Below, piece after piece: positions 36,161 through 44,270 of a stretch of DNA of 64,000 nt. Positions within the stretch are counted from its first letter, which is position 1. Every line of letters starts with the position of its first letter. Under the pieces are notes generated by a model. It saw only the letters and a program-made list of their open reading frames with translations, was not told the DNA's origin and did no database searches. This DNA comes from Peteryoungia algae. Its GTDB lineage: Bacteria; Pseudomonadota; Alphaproteobacteria; Rhizobiales; Rhizobiaceae. The translations under genes were made by a program, and so were the position numbers. The stretch is from positions 3,862,501-3,926,500 of the forward strand of contig NZ_CP128477.1 of assembly GCF_030369675.1 (NCBI RefSeq), read 5' to 3'.

Positions 36161-37420
36161 TCAGGCCGCAGTCAGCAGCGCGAAGATTGGTCCGATCGAC
36201 TTGTAGCCCATGTACCAGGTGAGCGCGCAAGTCAGCGCTCCCAGGATCAGCAACCAGCGGGGATAGCGATAGCCACCCATCAGATCGGAGCGTGCCCAGG
36301 CGGCATAGATGAAGATCGAAAGGCCGATTGGCAGGATGAGCCCGTTCAGGCCGCCGACGAAGACCAGCATCTGGGCCGGGGGTGTCGTGATGATGATGTA
36401 GAAGAACAGCGAGACGGCGATGAAAATTACCGTCGCGATATTGCGGGCACGTTCGGTCATGTCCTTCTTGAACACGGTAACGAACGAAACCGAAGTATAG
36501 GCCGCACCAATGACCGAGGTAATCGCGGCTGCCCAGAAGATGGCCCCGAAGATGCGCATGCCGACATCGCCGGCAGCGACCTGGAAAGCCTGGGCCGCCG
36601 GATTGGCGCCCTTGCCAGTGACGTCGATGACCGCGCCGCCGGCAACCACACCGAGGATGGCGAGGAACAGCACGTAGCGCATGACGCCGGTAACGGCGAT
36701 GCCGGTCAGGGCCGCGCGGTTGACGGCGCCGAGATTTTCAATGCCGACGGTACCCTTGTCGAGCAGACGATGCGCGCCGGAATAGGTGATATAGCCGCCC
36801 ACCGTGCCGCCGACGATCGTCGTGATCGTGGCAAAGTCAATCGTGCTTGGCAGGAAGGTCTGGAAGAAGGCGTCGCCGACTGGCGGCTGCGAGACGAAGG
36901 CCACGTAGACGGTCAGGACGATCATGAACAGGCCAGCGACGACGATGACGCGATCAATCGCGACGCCTGCGCGGTGTGACAGGAAGATGCCGATCGCAAT
37001 CAAGGCGCTGATCGATCCGCCCAGCTTGGGGTCGAGACCGAGAAGCGCGTTGAGGCCGAGGCCGGAACCGCCGATATTGCCGATATTGAAGAACAGGCCG
37101 CCGACGATCACCAGGATGGCGAGCACATAGCCGGTGCCGGGAATGGCTGCATTCGCGATGTCGGAGGCGCGCATCTTCGTTAGCGTGACGATCCGCCAGA
37201 TATTCAGCTGCACGACGAAGTCGATGAGGATGGAAGCGAGGATCGCAAAGGCGAAGGCCGAGCCGAGCTTGGCGGTGAACGTGGCTGTCTGGGTAATGAA
37301 GCCCGGGCCGATGGCGGAGGTCGCCATCAGGAAGATCGCGGCGATCAGGGCGCCCCGGCGCGTCTTGGCGGACATACCGCCCGGTGCGGCCTCGGTGGCC
37401 GATGTTGATGTCTGTTCCAT
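36161..37420 (-). CDS. Nramp-superfamily transporter without the canonical metal site
   Basis: The 419-aa protein has about 11 membrane helices and the LeuT-type Nramp fold. The conserved metal-binding DPGN of helix 1 is GPGF here (residues 38-41), and the MPH of helix 6 is absent ([13 protein letters not shown] region). Manganese or iron transport is therefore unlikely. Bacillus YcsG, a similar Nramp-like protein, sits in the same kind of operon. Uptake of 5-oxoproline or a related organic substrate is plausible but inferred. I chose ATG 37420 after GAGAGGGAAA. It is the first gene of the minus-strand operon. Confidence 0.83.
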   Translation of the reverse strand: MEQTSTSATEAAPGGMSAKTRRGALIAAIFLMATSAIGPGFITQTATFTAKLGSAFAFAILASILIDFVVQLNIWRIVTLTKMRASDIANAAIPGTGYVLAILVIVGGLFFNIGNIGGSGLGLNALLGLDPKLGGSISALIAIGIFLSHRAGVAIDRVIVVAGLFMIVLTVYVAFVSQPPVGDAFFQTFLPSTIDFATITTIVGGTVGGYITYSGAHRLLDKGTVGIENLGAVNRAALTGIAVTGVMRYVLFLAILGVVAGGAVIDVTGKGANPAAQAFQVAAGDVGMRIFGAIFWAAAITSVIGAAYTSVSFVTVFKKDMTERARNIATVIFIAVSLFFYIIITTPPAQMLVFVGGLNGLILPIGLSIFIYAAWARSDLMGGYRYPRWLLILGALTCALTWYMGYKSIGPIFALLTAA

Positions 37421-37744
37421 GTTTCCCTCTCGGTTGACCTGGCCCCGGCTTTGGCGCGGGGCTTGTTGTTCACCTGCGAGAGTAACGTCTCGTGGTTTCA
37501 CAATTCTGTCAATATTGTTCAACAATTTTATTTTTTCGTTCTACCTTTCTGCCTTAAACTTGTGCGCTTTGATGCTCCGCTGTGCGGAAATCGAACCTTG
37601 AGGAACAATTTTTGGCCGCTTTTGGGTCTCCTGCTTGCTGCGATTCCGCACATGGATGATAAGGCAGCGGAGTTCTTCGTCGATCGTCACGGCGGAGATG
37701 GTCCAAGAAGACGCGCCGGATGATCCGGTCACCTGGGGAAACCG
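37421..37744. other. Divergent control region between the Nramp-like and GntR genes
   Basis: No gene is seen in these 324 bases. Besides the ATTGTT-c-AACAAT palindrome (listed separately) there is a small repeat CGAGA-gtaacg-TCTCG at 37477-37492 just upstream of the operon start. The middle is AT-rich and probably contains the operon promoter. Confidence 0.5.
37514..37526. promoter_or_regulatory. Candidate GntR operator
   Basis: ATTGTT-C-AACAAT is a 6-bp perfect inverted repeat with a one-base centre, and contains the GT...AC half-site spacing typical of FadR-like GntR operators. It sits 94 bases before the Nramp-like start and about 220 before the GntR gene. Confidence 0.5.
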
Positions 37745-38395
37745 ATGGCAGAGACGGAAACGACGGCGGCCTTGGCGCCACGGCTGGCGGAAGAAATTCG
37801 CGACAGACTGATCCGTGGAGAGCTGAAACCCGGCCAACGCCTGTCGGAGGCGGCCCTCAGCGCGGATTTCGAGGTCTCACGCAATTCGCTGAGAGAGGCC
37901 TTTCGACTGCTGACCAAGGATGGTCTGCTTCAGCACGAGCCGAACAGGGGCGTCTTCGTCGCAACCCCGAGCATGGCCTCGATCATCGACATCTACCGCG
38001 TACGCCGCCTCGTCGAGTGCCAGGCATTGGCCAATGCCTATCCCAATCACCCTGCCGTCCCGCGCATGCGCTCGGCTGTCGATGCAGCCCGCGCCGCGAG
38101 CGACGTGAACGACTGGACGGCCGTCGGCAGCGAAAACATGAAATTCCACGCGGCGATCGTCGATCTCGCCGATAGCCAGCGGCTGAACGGCTTCTATGCC
38201 CAGATTGCTGCCGAACTGCGCCTGAGCTTCGGTCTGCTCAAGGAGCCGGAACTGCTGCATGCCCCCTATGTGGAAATGAACGCCGCCATTCTCGAAAAGC
38301 TTGAAGCAGGCGATCCGAAGGGAGCGGCAGCTGCGCTGGAGGTTTATCTTCTCCAGTCCGAACGCACGGTTTTGGCTGCCTTCTCCCGCATCTAG
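37745..38395 (+). CDS. GntR-family transcriptional regulator (FCD/FadR type)
   Basis: The 216-aa regulator has an N-terminal winged helix (LRPGQ-like KPGQRLSEAALSADFEVSR, NSLREAFRLLTKDGLLQHEPNRG) and an all-helical FCD ligand domain (metal-site type residues in ENMKFHAAIVDLADSQRL). It is divergent from the 5-oxoprolinase-type operon and is its most likely regulator. The ligand is probably a small organic acid of that pathway, which is inference. Confidence 0.9.
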   Translation: MAETETTAALAPRLAEEIRDRLIRGELKPGQRLSEAALSADFEVSRNSLREAFRLLTKDGLLQHEPNRGVFVATPSMASIIDIYRVRRLVECQALANAYPNHPAVPRMRSAVDAARAASDVNDWTAVGSENMKFHAAIVDLADSQRLNGFYAQIAAELRLSFGLLKEPELLHAPYVEMNAAILEKLEAGDPKGAAAALEVYLLQSERTVLAAFSRI

Positions 38396-38450
38396 CAGAG
38401 GCGACCTGCGACCCCTTGGTGGGCTTCAGAAGGGTAGGCTCAAGTTCGGG

Positions 38451-38954
38451 TCACGCGCGCGCGTGGTCGCCACTTTCGCTCGCTTCCTTGAAGCGGGCCT
38501 CGAATTCGAGACGCAACGCCCTGCGGGTTTCGGCCGCCCGTTGCCGGCGTTTGCGCATTTCGGATTGCGGCCTGTAGGGCGGCACGGCGGTGGGCCTGCC
38601 CTCGGCATCCACAGCGACCATGGTGAAATAGCAGGAATTGGTGTGGCGTCGCTCGCCGCTGCGAATGTCTTCAGCCTCGACCCGGATGCCCACTTCCATA
38701 GAGGTTCGGCCGGCCTGGTTGATCGAAGCTCGGAAAGTTACGAGTTCGCCGACATGGATCGGCTGGCGGAACACGACCTGATCGACCGAAAGCGTGACCG
38801 CATATTGCTGGGAATAGCGCGAGGCACAGGAATAGGCGACACGATCCAGAAGGTTCAGGAGGGCCCCGCCATGCACCTTGCCGGAGAAATTCGCCATATC
38901 GGGTGTCATCAGAACCACCATTTCGAGTTGGCTCGTGTCGTGTGTCTGTTCCAT
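38451..38954 (-). CDS. Acyl-CoA thioesterase (YciA/BACH-type hotdog)
   Basis: The 167-aa hotdog-fold enzyme hydrolyses acyl-CoA. Motifs include FSGKVHGGALLNLLDRVAY (with the conserved Gly-Gly and Asp), TLSVDQVVFRQPIHVGELV and the RTSMEVGIRV strand. The C-terminal 40 residues are charged and probably disordered or helical (EMRKRRQRAAETRR). The likely role is housekeeping CoA recycling. It is convergent with the GntR gene. Confidence 0.88.
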   Translation of the reverse strand: MEQTHDTSQLEMVVLMTPDMANFSGKVHGGALLNLLDRVAYSCASRYSQQYAVTLSVDQVVFRQPIHVGELVTFRASINQAGRTSMEVGIRVEAEDIRSGERRHTNSCYFTMVAVDAEGRPTAVPPYRPQSEMRKRRQRAAETRRALRLEFEARFKEASESGDHARA

Positions 38955-39278
38955 GCGGCCCCCAAGGCAGATTGTCTTCCTCCGGCAACCATATTGCGCG
39001 GCGGCAGGACTTCAAGCCGAGAAGAGCGGAGGAGCCCCGTGGGGTTGCTTGTCGGCTGATTGGGCAGCGATGCACGGGGGGACGCGGAGAGACCGGTCCC
39101 GCCATCGACCGATGCGGATTTTAGACTCCCTGAAAGCCCGGCTTTCGAGAATGATCAATCCGCCGGGTCCCTGCCGGCCGTGTTCGCCGGGGCATGTGCG
39201 GACTTTTGCCACACCTAAGCTTTTTGCAAGAGCTTTCATCACGGGCGGTTACCCGTTTCGACCGCAATCCTTTACCAG
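38955..39278. other. Gene-free stretch between the thioesterase and histidine phosphatase genes
   Basis: Open frames cross these 324 bases (for example plus strand 38878-39396) but they run antisense into flanking genes and have no ribosome site or family features. I see no RNA gene or terminator; the thioesterase promoter should be in the first 100 bases. Confidence 0.4.
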
Positions 39279-39842
39279 TCATGCCCCGGCGGATTGCCGA
39301 GCCATCACGTCCACGCTCCCATCCGCGTCGATTGTGGCGAACACCAGTTCGCCGCTGCGTGGCACGACGGAAGTGAGCGCGGTAATGTTCACCTGATGCG
39401 TGACGAGCACGCGTGGTCCCTCCAGCCGGGTATTCGTCAGCCAGGCCCTCAAGGCTTCCGTCTGCGCCCTCCCGCTTGCTCGACTGCTGAAGAAGGAGTT
39501 GAGAAGCGGCTGTCCTGAAACGGGTCCGAGGTCGAGAAGGGTCGCCGTATCGAGGCATCGGCACCACTGGCTGGAAAACACGCGAGCCCGGCTGATCCCC
39601 TTGTCGCGGAAGAGACGTCCGGTTCGCTCCGCCTGGGCACGGCCGTCTGCGGACAGATTACGTTGCGTCTCGCAAACGCCGATGCGCATCTCCGGGGGAT
39701 CGCCAGTTCCCGGCGCGATCGCGTGTCGGAGAATCACGAAGACGTCACCCGAGCGCAACGCCTGCCAGTAATCCGCGGCAGCGGCGCCGCCGCCGGCAAG
39801 AGCGAAAAAGGACGAGAGAAGAAAGGAACGTCTCTGCAGCAT
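39279..39842 (-). CDS. Exported histidine phosphatase family protein
   Basis: The 187-aa protein starts with a twin-arginine-like signal (QRRSFLLSSFFALAGGGAAAA), so it is probably exported by Tat. The mature part is a short histidine phosphatase domain: the phosphate-binding RH in VILRHAIAPG, NLSADGRAQAERTGRLF, FSSQWCRCLDTA and the second catalytic His in VLVTHQVNI. The substrate is unknown; small periplasmic phosphoesters are likely. I chose ATG 39842 for the signal peptide; the frame is open to 40277 but upstream sequence overlaps the divergent lysozyme gene. Confidence 0.82.
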   Translation of the reverse strand: MLQRRSFLLSSFFALAGGGAAAADYWQALRSGDVFVILRHAIAPGTGDPPEMRIGVCETQRNLSADGRAQAERTGRLFRDKGISRARVFSSQWCRCLDTATLLDLGPVSGQPLLNSFFSSRASGRAQTEALRAWLTNTRLEGPRVLVTHQVNITALTSVVPRSGELVFATIDADGSVDVMARQSAGA

Positions 39843-40077
39843 GGGCAACTTTCGCTCGCAAATCGAGTTGTCGGGTTCAATGTGGATACGGAAAGCGGCA
39901 CACCGGGGATTGGCAGGAGACCGCACATATCCGTGAACAATCGGCGTCCGGTTTGTACCGGGCTGACTCGTAAAGATTGCATTCACTTTTTCCCGGTAAA
40001 GCTTTGTTAGCAATTCCCAGAAGCTCCGGGTGTCCGCCTCCGCATGCGCCCGGCCCCAGTATTCGAGTCCGTGTGCC

Positions 40078-41172
40078 ATGCGTTCCAAGGTCATTCCCTC
40101 GCTCCTCATCGGCTGTCTGGTGCTTGTCGGCTGCAGTGCGCGCACGAGCCCGATCGACGCGTTGAAGCTGCAATCCCAGACCGCGCCGAAGGCACAACCG
40201 GTCCAGTCCGCCTCGATGGCCCCGGTCCCTGCCGTGGCCGTGGACGAGCAGACAGGGTCGATCGCGGCGAATGACAACGGACAGCCTCATGCTCTTGCCT
40301 GGGCAGGAGATACGTCCAGTCAGGCTCATTTCGAATCCTCGCCAATGACGGCTGGGATGCCGGTTCCGGATCAGCGCCCGGTCGCGATGCTTGCACCGCC
40401 TGTATCCCCGCTCGCCGCACCGGATGAGCCCGCTGCCCGGTCGACAGGGCGTCACCGGGTCTATAACCAGCGCTTCAGCGATGCGAAGCCGATGAACTTC
40501 GGCAAGGTGAAGCCCAAGCATCACGCGGTGCATGGCGTCGATGTGTCTCGCTGGCAGGGCGACATCGACTGGCCGAAGCTGCGCAGCCAGGGGGCAAACT
40601 TCGCCTATATCAAGGCGACGGATGGCGGGGATCACGTGGATCCCATGTTCCTCACCAATTGGAAACGGGCCAAGGAAGCCGGTGTGAAACGCGGAGCCTA
40701 CCACTTCTTCTACTGGTGCCGTGTCGCCTCCGAGCAGGCGGACTGGTTTATCCGCAACGTGCCGCGTGACCCGGACGCCCTGCCGCCGGTCATCGATGTC
40801 GAATACAACGGAGAATCGAGCTGCCGCTTCCGACTGTCTCCGGAGAAGGCGCGCGAGAAGATGCAGGTTTTCATGGACCGCCTCGAGCGGCACTATGGCA
40901 AGCGCCCGGTCATCTACACGGCGCCTGACTTCTACAAGGACAATCTGCGCGGCCAGTTTCTGGACTACCCCTTCTGGCTTCGTTCGGTTGCCGCGCACCC
41001 GTCCAAGATCTATCCGGATCGCAAGTGGGTCTTCTGGCAGTATTCCGGCTCGGGCCTGTCCCAGGGGGTAAACGGAAAGATCGATCTCAACGTCTTCTAC
41101 GGATCGGTTTCCGACTGGCAGAACTGGGTGGCCGGCAAGAAGAGCTGGCAGCGGGTCGCGGGCCTCCGCTGA
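40078..41172 (+). CDS. GH25 lysozyme-like muramidase lipoprotein
   Basis: The 364-aa protein has a lipoprotein signal (MRSKVIPSLLIGCLVLVGC, lipobox LVGC), a 110-residue proline- and alanine-rich linker, then a GH25 domain. The domain shows HGVDVSRWQGDIDWPKL, FAYIKATDGGDHVD, KRGAYHFFYW and the acidic active-site strand PPVIDVEYN. GH25 enzymes cleave the MurNAc-GlcNAc bond of peptidoglycan. Anchoring in the envelope suggests wall remodelling. I chose ATG 40078, which starts the lipoprotein signal; 40030 would mask it. Confidence 0.88.
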   Translation: MRSKVIPSLLIGCLVLVGCSARTSPIDALKLQSQTAPKAQPVQSASMAPVPAVAVDEQTGSIAANDNGQPHALAWAGDTSSQAHFESSPMTAGMPVPDQRPVAMLAPPVSPLAAPDEPAARSTGRHRVYNQRFSDAKPMNFGKVKPKHHAVHGVDVSRWQGDIDWPKLRSQGANFAYIKATDGGDHVDPMFLTNWKRAKEAGVKRGAYHFFYWCRVASEQADWFIRNVPRDPDALPPVIDVEYNGESSCRFRLSPEKAREKMQVFMDRLERHYGKRPVIYTAPDFYKDNLRGQFLDYPFWLRSVAAHPSKIYPDRKWVFWQYSGSGLSQGVNGKIDLNVFYGSVSDWQNWVAGKKSWQRVAGLR

Positions 41173-41180
41173 GGCCCGCG
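41157..41180. terminator. Stem-loop across the lysozyme stop codon
   Basis: A perfect 10-bp stem CGCGGGCCTC / GAGGCCCGCG with a CGCT loop includes the lysozyme stop codon. It lies between two convergent genes and could end transcripts from both sides, although the T-run is short. Confidence 0.5.
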
Positions 41181-41190
41181 TTCCATCGGT

Positions 41191-41370
41191 TCAGATACCG
41201 AGGCCGGGTTCGGTCACCGGCGGATCACGCGTCTCGTCCGGATTGGGGTTCGGCAGTTCGTCCGGAAGCACATCCGGCTCCGGTTCTTCGACCGGAACCT
41301 CCGGCGCCCAGGTCGGGGCCGGCATGGGGGGCTGGTCGTCGAATGGCGATGATGGATCATTGACGGACAT
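41191..41370 (-). CDS. Small proline-rich acidic protein (59 aa), unknown
   Basis: The frame starts with ATG 41370 after a strong AGGGAG ribosome site at seven bases and ends in TGA at 41191. The product is rich in Pro, Glu and Asp (segments EVPVEEPEPDVLPDELP and NPNPDETRDPP) and has no membrane helix, so it is probably disordered. I do not recognise a family. It is convergent with the lysozyme gene. Codon usage (GC-rich third positions) looks like a real gene. Confidence 0.6.
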   Translation of the reverse strand: MSVNDPSSPFDDQPPMPAPTWAPEVPVEEPEPDVLPDELPNPNPDETRDPPVTEPGLGI

Positions 41371-41504
41371 CGATCGTCTCCCTGTTCGCCGTCCACCGCA
41401 GGATGCGGTGAAATCGGCCTTTTGCGTTTAAAAAGCCCGACGCCGGCGCTTTGTTCCTGAAGACTTCTGAAGGACTTGCCTTGCCAAGCCGCAGTTTACC
41501 GGCC

Positions 41505-41529
41505 GGAACCTTTCTCAACATTCGAGGTT
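41505..41529 (+). promoter_or_regulatory. EcfG-like promoter upstream of treZ (near match)
   Basis: GGAAC, 16 bases, GGTT: one mismatch to the CGTT -10 box. It lies 38 bases before the treZ start, a normal leader length. Confidence 0.5.
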
Positions 41530-41566
41530 TGTTCGTCTCCAGCGATCAGCAGAGGTGATCAGACAG

Positions 41567-43411
41567 ATGGACCAGTCCCAGCCAGTGGCTGACGGTGTAC
41601 CGTTCGAACAGGAATACCGGGTGTTTTCGAGAAGCTGGGGAGCGGAGTATACTGCCGCCGGTGAGGTGCGCTTTCGCCTGTGGGCGCCGGCTGTGGAAAC
41701 CGTGAGCTTGCGCCTCGCGGACGAACTCGTACCGATGATGCCGACGGGGGCCGGCTGGTTCGAACTTCTCGTCAACAACCTGGCACCCGGCACGCCCTAT
41801 GCCTTCATCCTGCCGGATGGAATGGCGGTCCCCGATCCCGCGGGCCGCGGCCTTGAGAGCGACGTGCATGGCTCTTCGGTTCTGGTCGATCCCACCGCCT
41901 ACCGATGGCGTCACGGAGCGTGGTCCGGTCGTCCGTGGTCCGAGGCTGTGATCTACGAGCTGCATGTGGGGACGTTCACAGAAGAGGGTACCTTCGAAGC
42001 CGCAGCGAAAAAGCTTGCGGTGCTCGCGGATCTTGGGATCACCATGATCGAGCTCATGCCTGTCGCCGCCTTCGGTGGCGCGCGTGGCTGGGGCTATGAT
42101 GGCGTGCTCCTCTACACCCCACACCCCGCCTATGGCACGCCTGATGACATGAAGTCATTCATCGACACCGCCCATGGCCTCGGTCTGATGGTCATGCTCG
42201 ATGTCGTCTACAATCACTTCGGGATCGACGGCAATTATCTCGATGTCTATGCGCCCGCGTTCTTTCTCGGCGAAGGCACGCCATGGGGGCCTCGTCCCGA
42301 TGTATCGCAAGATGCGACACGCGATTTCATGATCGAGAATGCGCTTTACTGGATCGAGGAGTTCGCTCTTGACGGTTTGCGCCTCGATGCTGCCGACCAG
42401 ATCGAGCAGGACAAGGAGAGCGTCCAGTTCACTGAGGACCTCGCTTTGCGCGTTCGCCAGATGTTTCCGGAACGCCATGTCCATCTGGTGGTGGAAGACA
42501 ACCGCAATATCACGAGACTGCATGAACGGGCAGAGGACAACTCCACTCCGCTCTATGATGGTGTCTGGAACGACGGCTACCATCATCTGGTTCACGCTTG
42601 GGCGACAGCGGAGCATTGTGGTCACTACCGCGCCTTCTCGACCAATTTCTGGCCGAGGATTGCCAAGACGCTCGCCACGGGCTTCGCTCTCCAGGGGGAA
42701 CGGGCCGACGGCAAGGGTGACGAGCTTCTCGGAGAGCCGAGCGGTCATCTGCCACCGGTCACCTTTGTCAATTTTCTGCAAAATCACGACCAGGTCGGCA
42801 ATCGTGGACGCGGTGAGCGCCTCTGGAGCCTGATAGAGGAGGATCTCGGCGAGCGACTGCTGACAATGCTCCTGCTCGCACCGCAAATCCCGCTTCTCTT
42901 CATGGGCGACGAGTTCCGATCAAAGGGGCGCTTCTTCTTTTTCCGCGACTACCCCGAAGCTCTGCGAGAGACCGATCCGGAGGAGCGGCTCCAGCAGGCC
43001 CGTGACTTCGGGACAGACGACATGTCGACGGATGAGATACGGGATCCAAATGCGCCTGCGACTTTCGCAACCTCCAAGCTTCAATGGGAAGAGGCAGAGA
43101 CCGAGACGGGAAGGGCGGCCCGAGCCGCTTTCCGAGCTCTGCTGGAGAAACGGCGTCGTCACCTCATGCCTCTGTTGGAGAATGTGGGTGGGGATGTGGG
43201 GCATGTGCTTTTGGCCGAAGACGGTCGGCTCGCGATCGACTGGCAATTGGGTGAATTTCGATGGCAGTTGCGCGGCAATTTCGGAGAGAGCCGGATCACA
43301 TTGCCGCCCACGCATGGCAAGACCGTGCATGTTCACCCGCCTTCTGCCGAGGCCGATATTCGGGATCTGTCCGAATTCCCGCCCGGCTCCCTGATTGTCG
43401 TCTGCGGCTGA
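41567..43411 (+). CDS. treZ: Malto-oligosyltrehalose trehalohydrolase
   Basis: TreZ releases trehalose from maltooligosyl-trehalose made by TreY. The 614-aa protein has an N-terminal CBM48-like domain (VRFRLWAPAVETVSL) and a GH13 barrel. Catalytic blocks are GLRLDAADQI (nucleophile Asp), HLVVEDNRN (acid/base Glu) and FLQNHDQVGNRGRG (Asp); family-typical VWNDGYHHLVHAW and LLFMGDEF are also present. I chose ATG 41567; a GTG at 41555 has no ribosome site. No treY or treX gene is in the window. The promoter match and the nearby glgA suggest trehalose made from glycogen under stress. Confidence 0.93.
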   Translation: MDQSQPVADGVPFEQEYRVFSRSWGAEYTAAGEVRFRLWAPAVETVSLRLADELVPMMPTGAGWFELLVNNLAPGTPYAFILPDGMAVPDPAGRGLESDVHGSSVLVDPTAYRWRHGAWSGRPWSEAVIYELHVGTFTEEGTFEAAAKKLAVLADLGITMIELMPVAAFGGARGWGYDGVLLYTPHPAYGTPDDMKSFIDTAHGLGLMVMLDVVYNHFGIDGNYLDVYAPAFFLGEGTPWGPRPDVSQDATRDFMIENALYWIEEFALDGLRLDAADQIEQDKESVQFTEDLALRVRQMFPERHVHLVVEDNRNITRLHERAEDNSTPLYDGVWNDGYHHLVHAWATAEHCGHYRAFSTNFWPRIAKTLATGFALQGERADGKGDELLGEPSGHLPPVTFVNFLQNHDQVGNRGRGERLWSLIEEDLGERLLTMLLLAPQIPLLFMGDEFRSKGRFFFFRDYPEALRETDPEERLQQARDFGTDDMSTDEIRDPNAPATFATSKLQWEEAETETGRAARAAFRALLEKRRRHLMPLLENVGGDVGHVLLAEDGRLAIDWQLGEFRWQLRGNFGESRITLPPTHGKTVHVHPPSAEADIRDLSEFPPGSLIVVCG

Positions 43412-43437
43412 GATTGCCGGAAAAAATTTAATCGGAG

Positions 43438-43462
43438 GGAACCAAAGGTCCGCTTGGTCGTT
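43438..43462 (+). promoter_or_regulatory. EcfG-type general stress promoter (exact)
   Basis: GGAAC, 16 bases, CGTT, an exact match to the alphaproteobacterial EcfG consensus, 26 bases before the start of the small gene at 43488. Confidence 0.75.
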
Positions 43463-43487
43463 TGGTCGCCATCAGGAGGAGTGCGGC

Positions 43488-43742
43488 ATGACTCTGGTTT
43501 ATTGTGACATCGTCCCTCAGGCGAATGGTTGGTGCTTCCTATCCGAGGAAGGCCAGTCGGCGGTCTATCCCAGTTATAGGCTCGCCGTTGAGGCTGCACG
43601 CCAGCATTTGGAAAGCCAGAGGGCTCAACGCAAGCTCACTGTTATCCGACAGCAGGACTTGCGCGGGCATATGCTCGAGGTGGCCGGCATCGCGCAGGCC
43701 TGGAGCCCGGAAGGCACTGCCGGAACGGATGGTCGCGCCTGA
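43488..43742 (+). CDS. Small conserved-looking hypothetical protein (84 aa)
   Basis: The 84-aa protein begins MTLVYCDIVPQANGWCFLSE and has a layout like the DUF2188/KTSC-type small folds of strands followed by a helix (YPSYRLAVEAARQHLESQ). I cannot name a family firmly. The start has AGGAGGA at the proper distance and an exact EcfG promoter upstream, so it should be produced under general stress. It stands alone between treZ and the BON gene. Confidence 0.7.
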   Translation: MTLVYCDIVPQANGWCFLSEEGQSAVYPSYRLAVEAARQHLESQRAQRKLTVIRQQDLRGHMLEVAGIAQAWSPEGTAGTDGRA

Positions 43743-43893
43743 CGTCAGGCGTCTGGCCAACTGAATCGGAATGTAAGTGACGTCATCAGACGCAGAGGTA
43801 CGAAGGGGAAGCAGGGTGCGTCGTTTATCGACGCGCGGGCTGCATGACCATGACCGCGGTCTGGACGTCGCTATGGGCGCCGGCCCAGCCGGT

Positions 43894-44169
43894 CTACGGT
43901 GCTCCGTTTTCGTGCATGTGGACCGTGACCTTCTCGACCCCGGGTACGGACAGCGCAACCTGGACAGCCCGATCCATTTCCTCGCGGCTGCCAACGTCTC
44001 CGATGATGAAGATCTCGCGACCGCTGGCCACCACCTTCAGCATTTCCGCACCTATGCCTTCGCTCGTTGCAAGTGCGTCAGCCACGCGTTGCTCAAGCGA
44101 CGCGTCAACCGGTGTTTCGTCCGTGACAACGGGCCTTTCCCCGTGAAATGTCTGCGGCTTGAAGACCAT
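43894..44169 (-). CDS. BON-domain protein
   Basis: The 91-aa protein is mostly one BON domain (LEQRVADALATSEGIG, FIIGDVGSREEMDRAVQVAL, VPGVEKVTVHM). BON domains bind phospholipid or periplasmic surfaces, but no signal peptide is seen here, so location is unclear. GAGGAGG precedes ATG 44169. A near-consensus EcfG promoter lies 31 bases upstream. Confidence 0.8.
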   Translation of the reverse strand: MVFKPQTFHGERPVVTDETPVDASLEQRVADALATSEGIGAEMLKVVASGREIFIIGDVGSREEMDRAVQVALSVPGVEKVTVHMHENGAP

Positions 44170-44199
44170 GGTAACCTCCTCTGTCGGTATATTCTTTCC

Positions 44200-44224
44200 A
44201 ACGCGGAGCGGGCCAATTGGTTCG
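44200..44224 (-). promoter_or_regulatory. EcfG-like promoter of the BON gene (near match)
   Basis: On the minus strand: CGAAC, 16 bases, CGTT. The -10 box is exact and the -35 box has one mismatch. The leader to the BON start is about 31 bases. Confidence 0.5.
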
Positions 44225-44270
44225 ACAATAAGATTGGCGAGCCGGACCTGTGCATCGGGAGGTCTGGACG

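Noticed and set aside
36161..37420. Manganese transporter MntH
   Set aside because: The DPGN and MPH metal-binding motifs are missing, so a metal-transport name is not supported.
38878..39396. 172-codon plus-strand frame spanning the gap before the histidine phosphatase
   Set aside because: It is antisense to both flanking genes at its ends and has no ribosome site; the unique middle is too short to support a gene.
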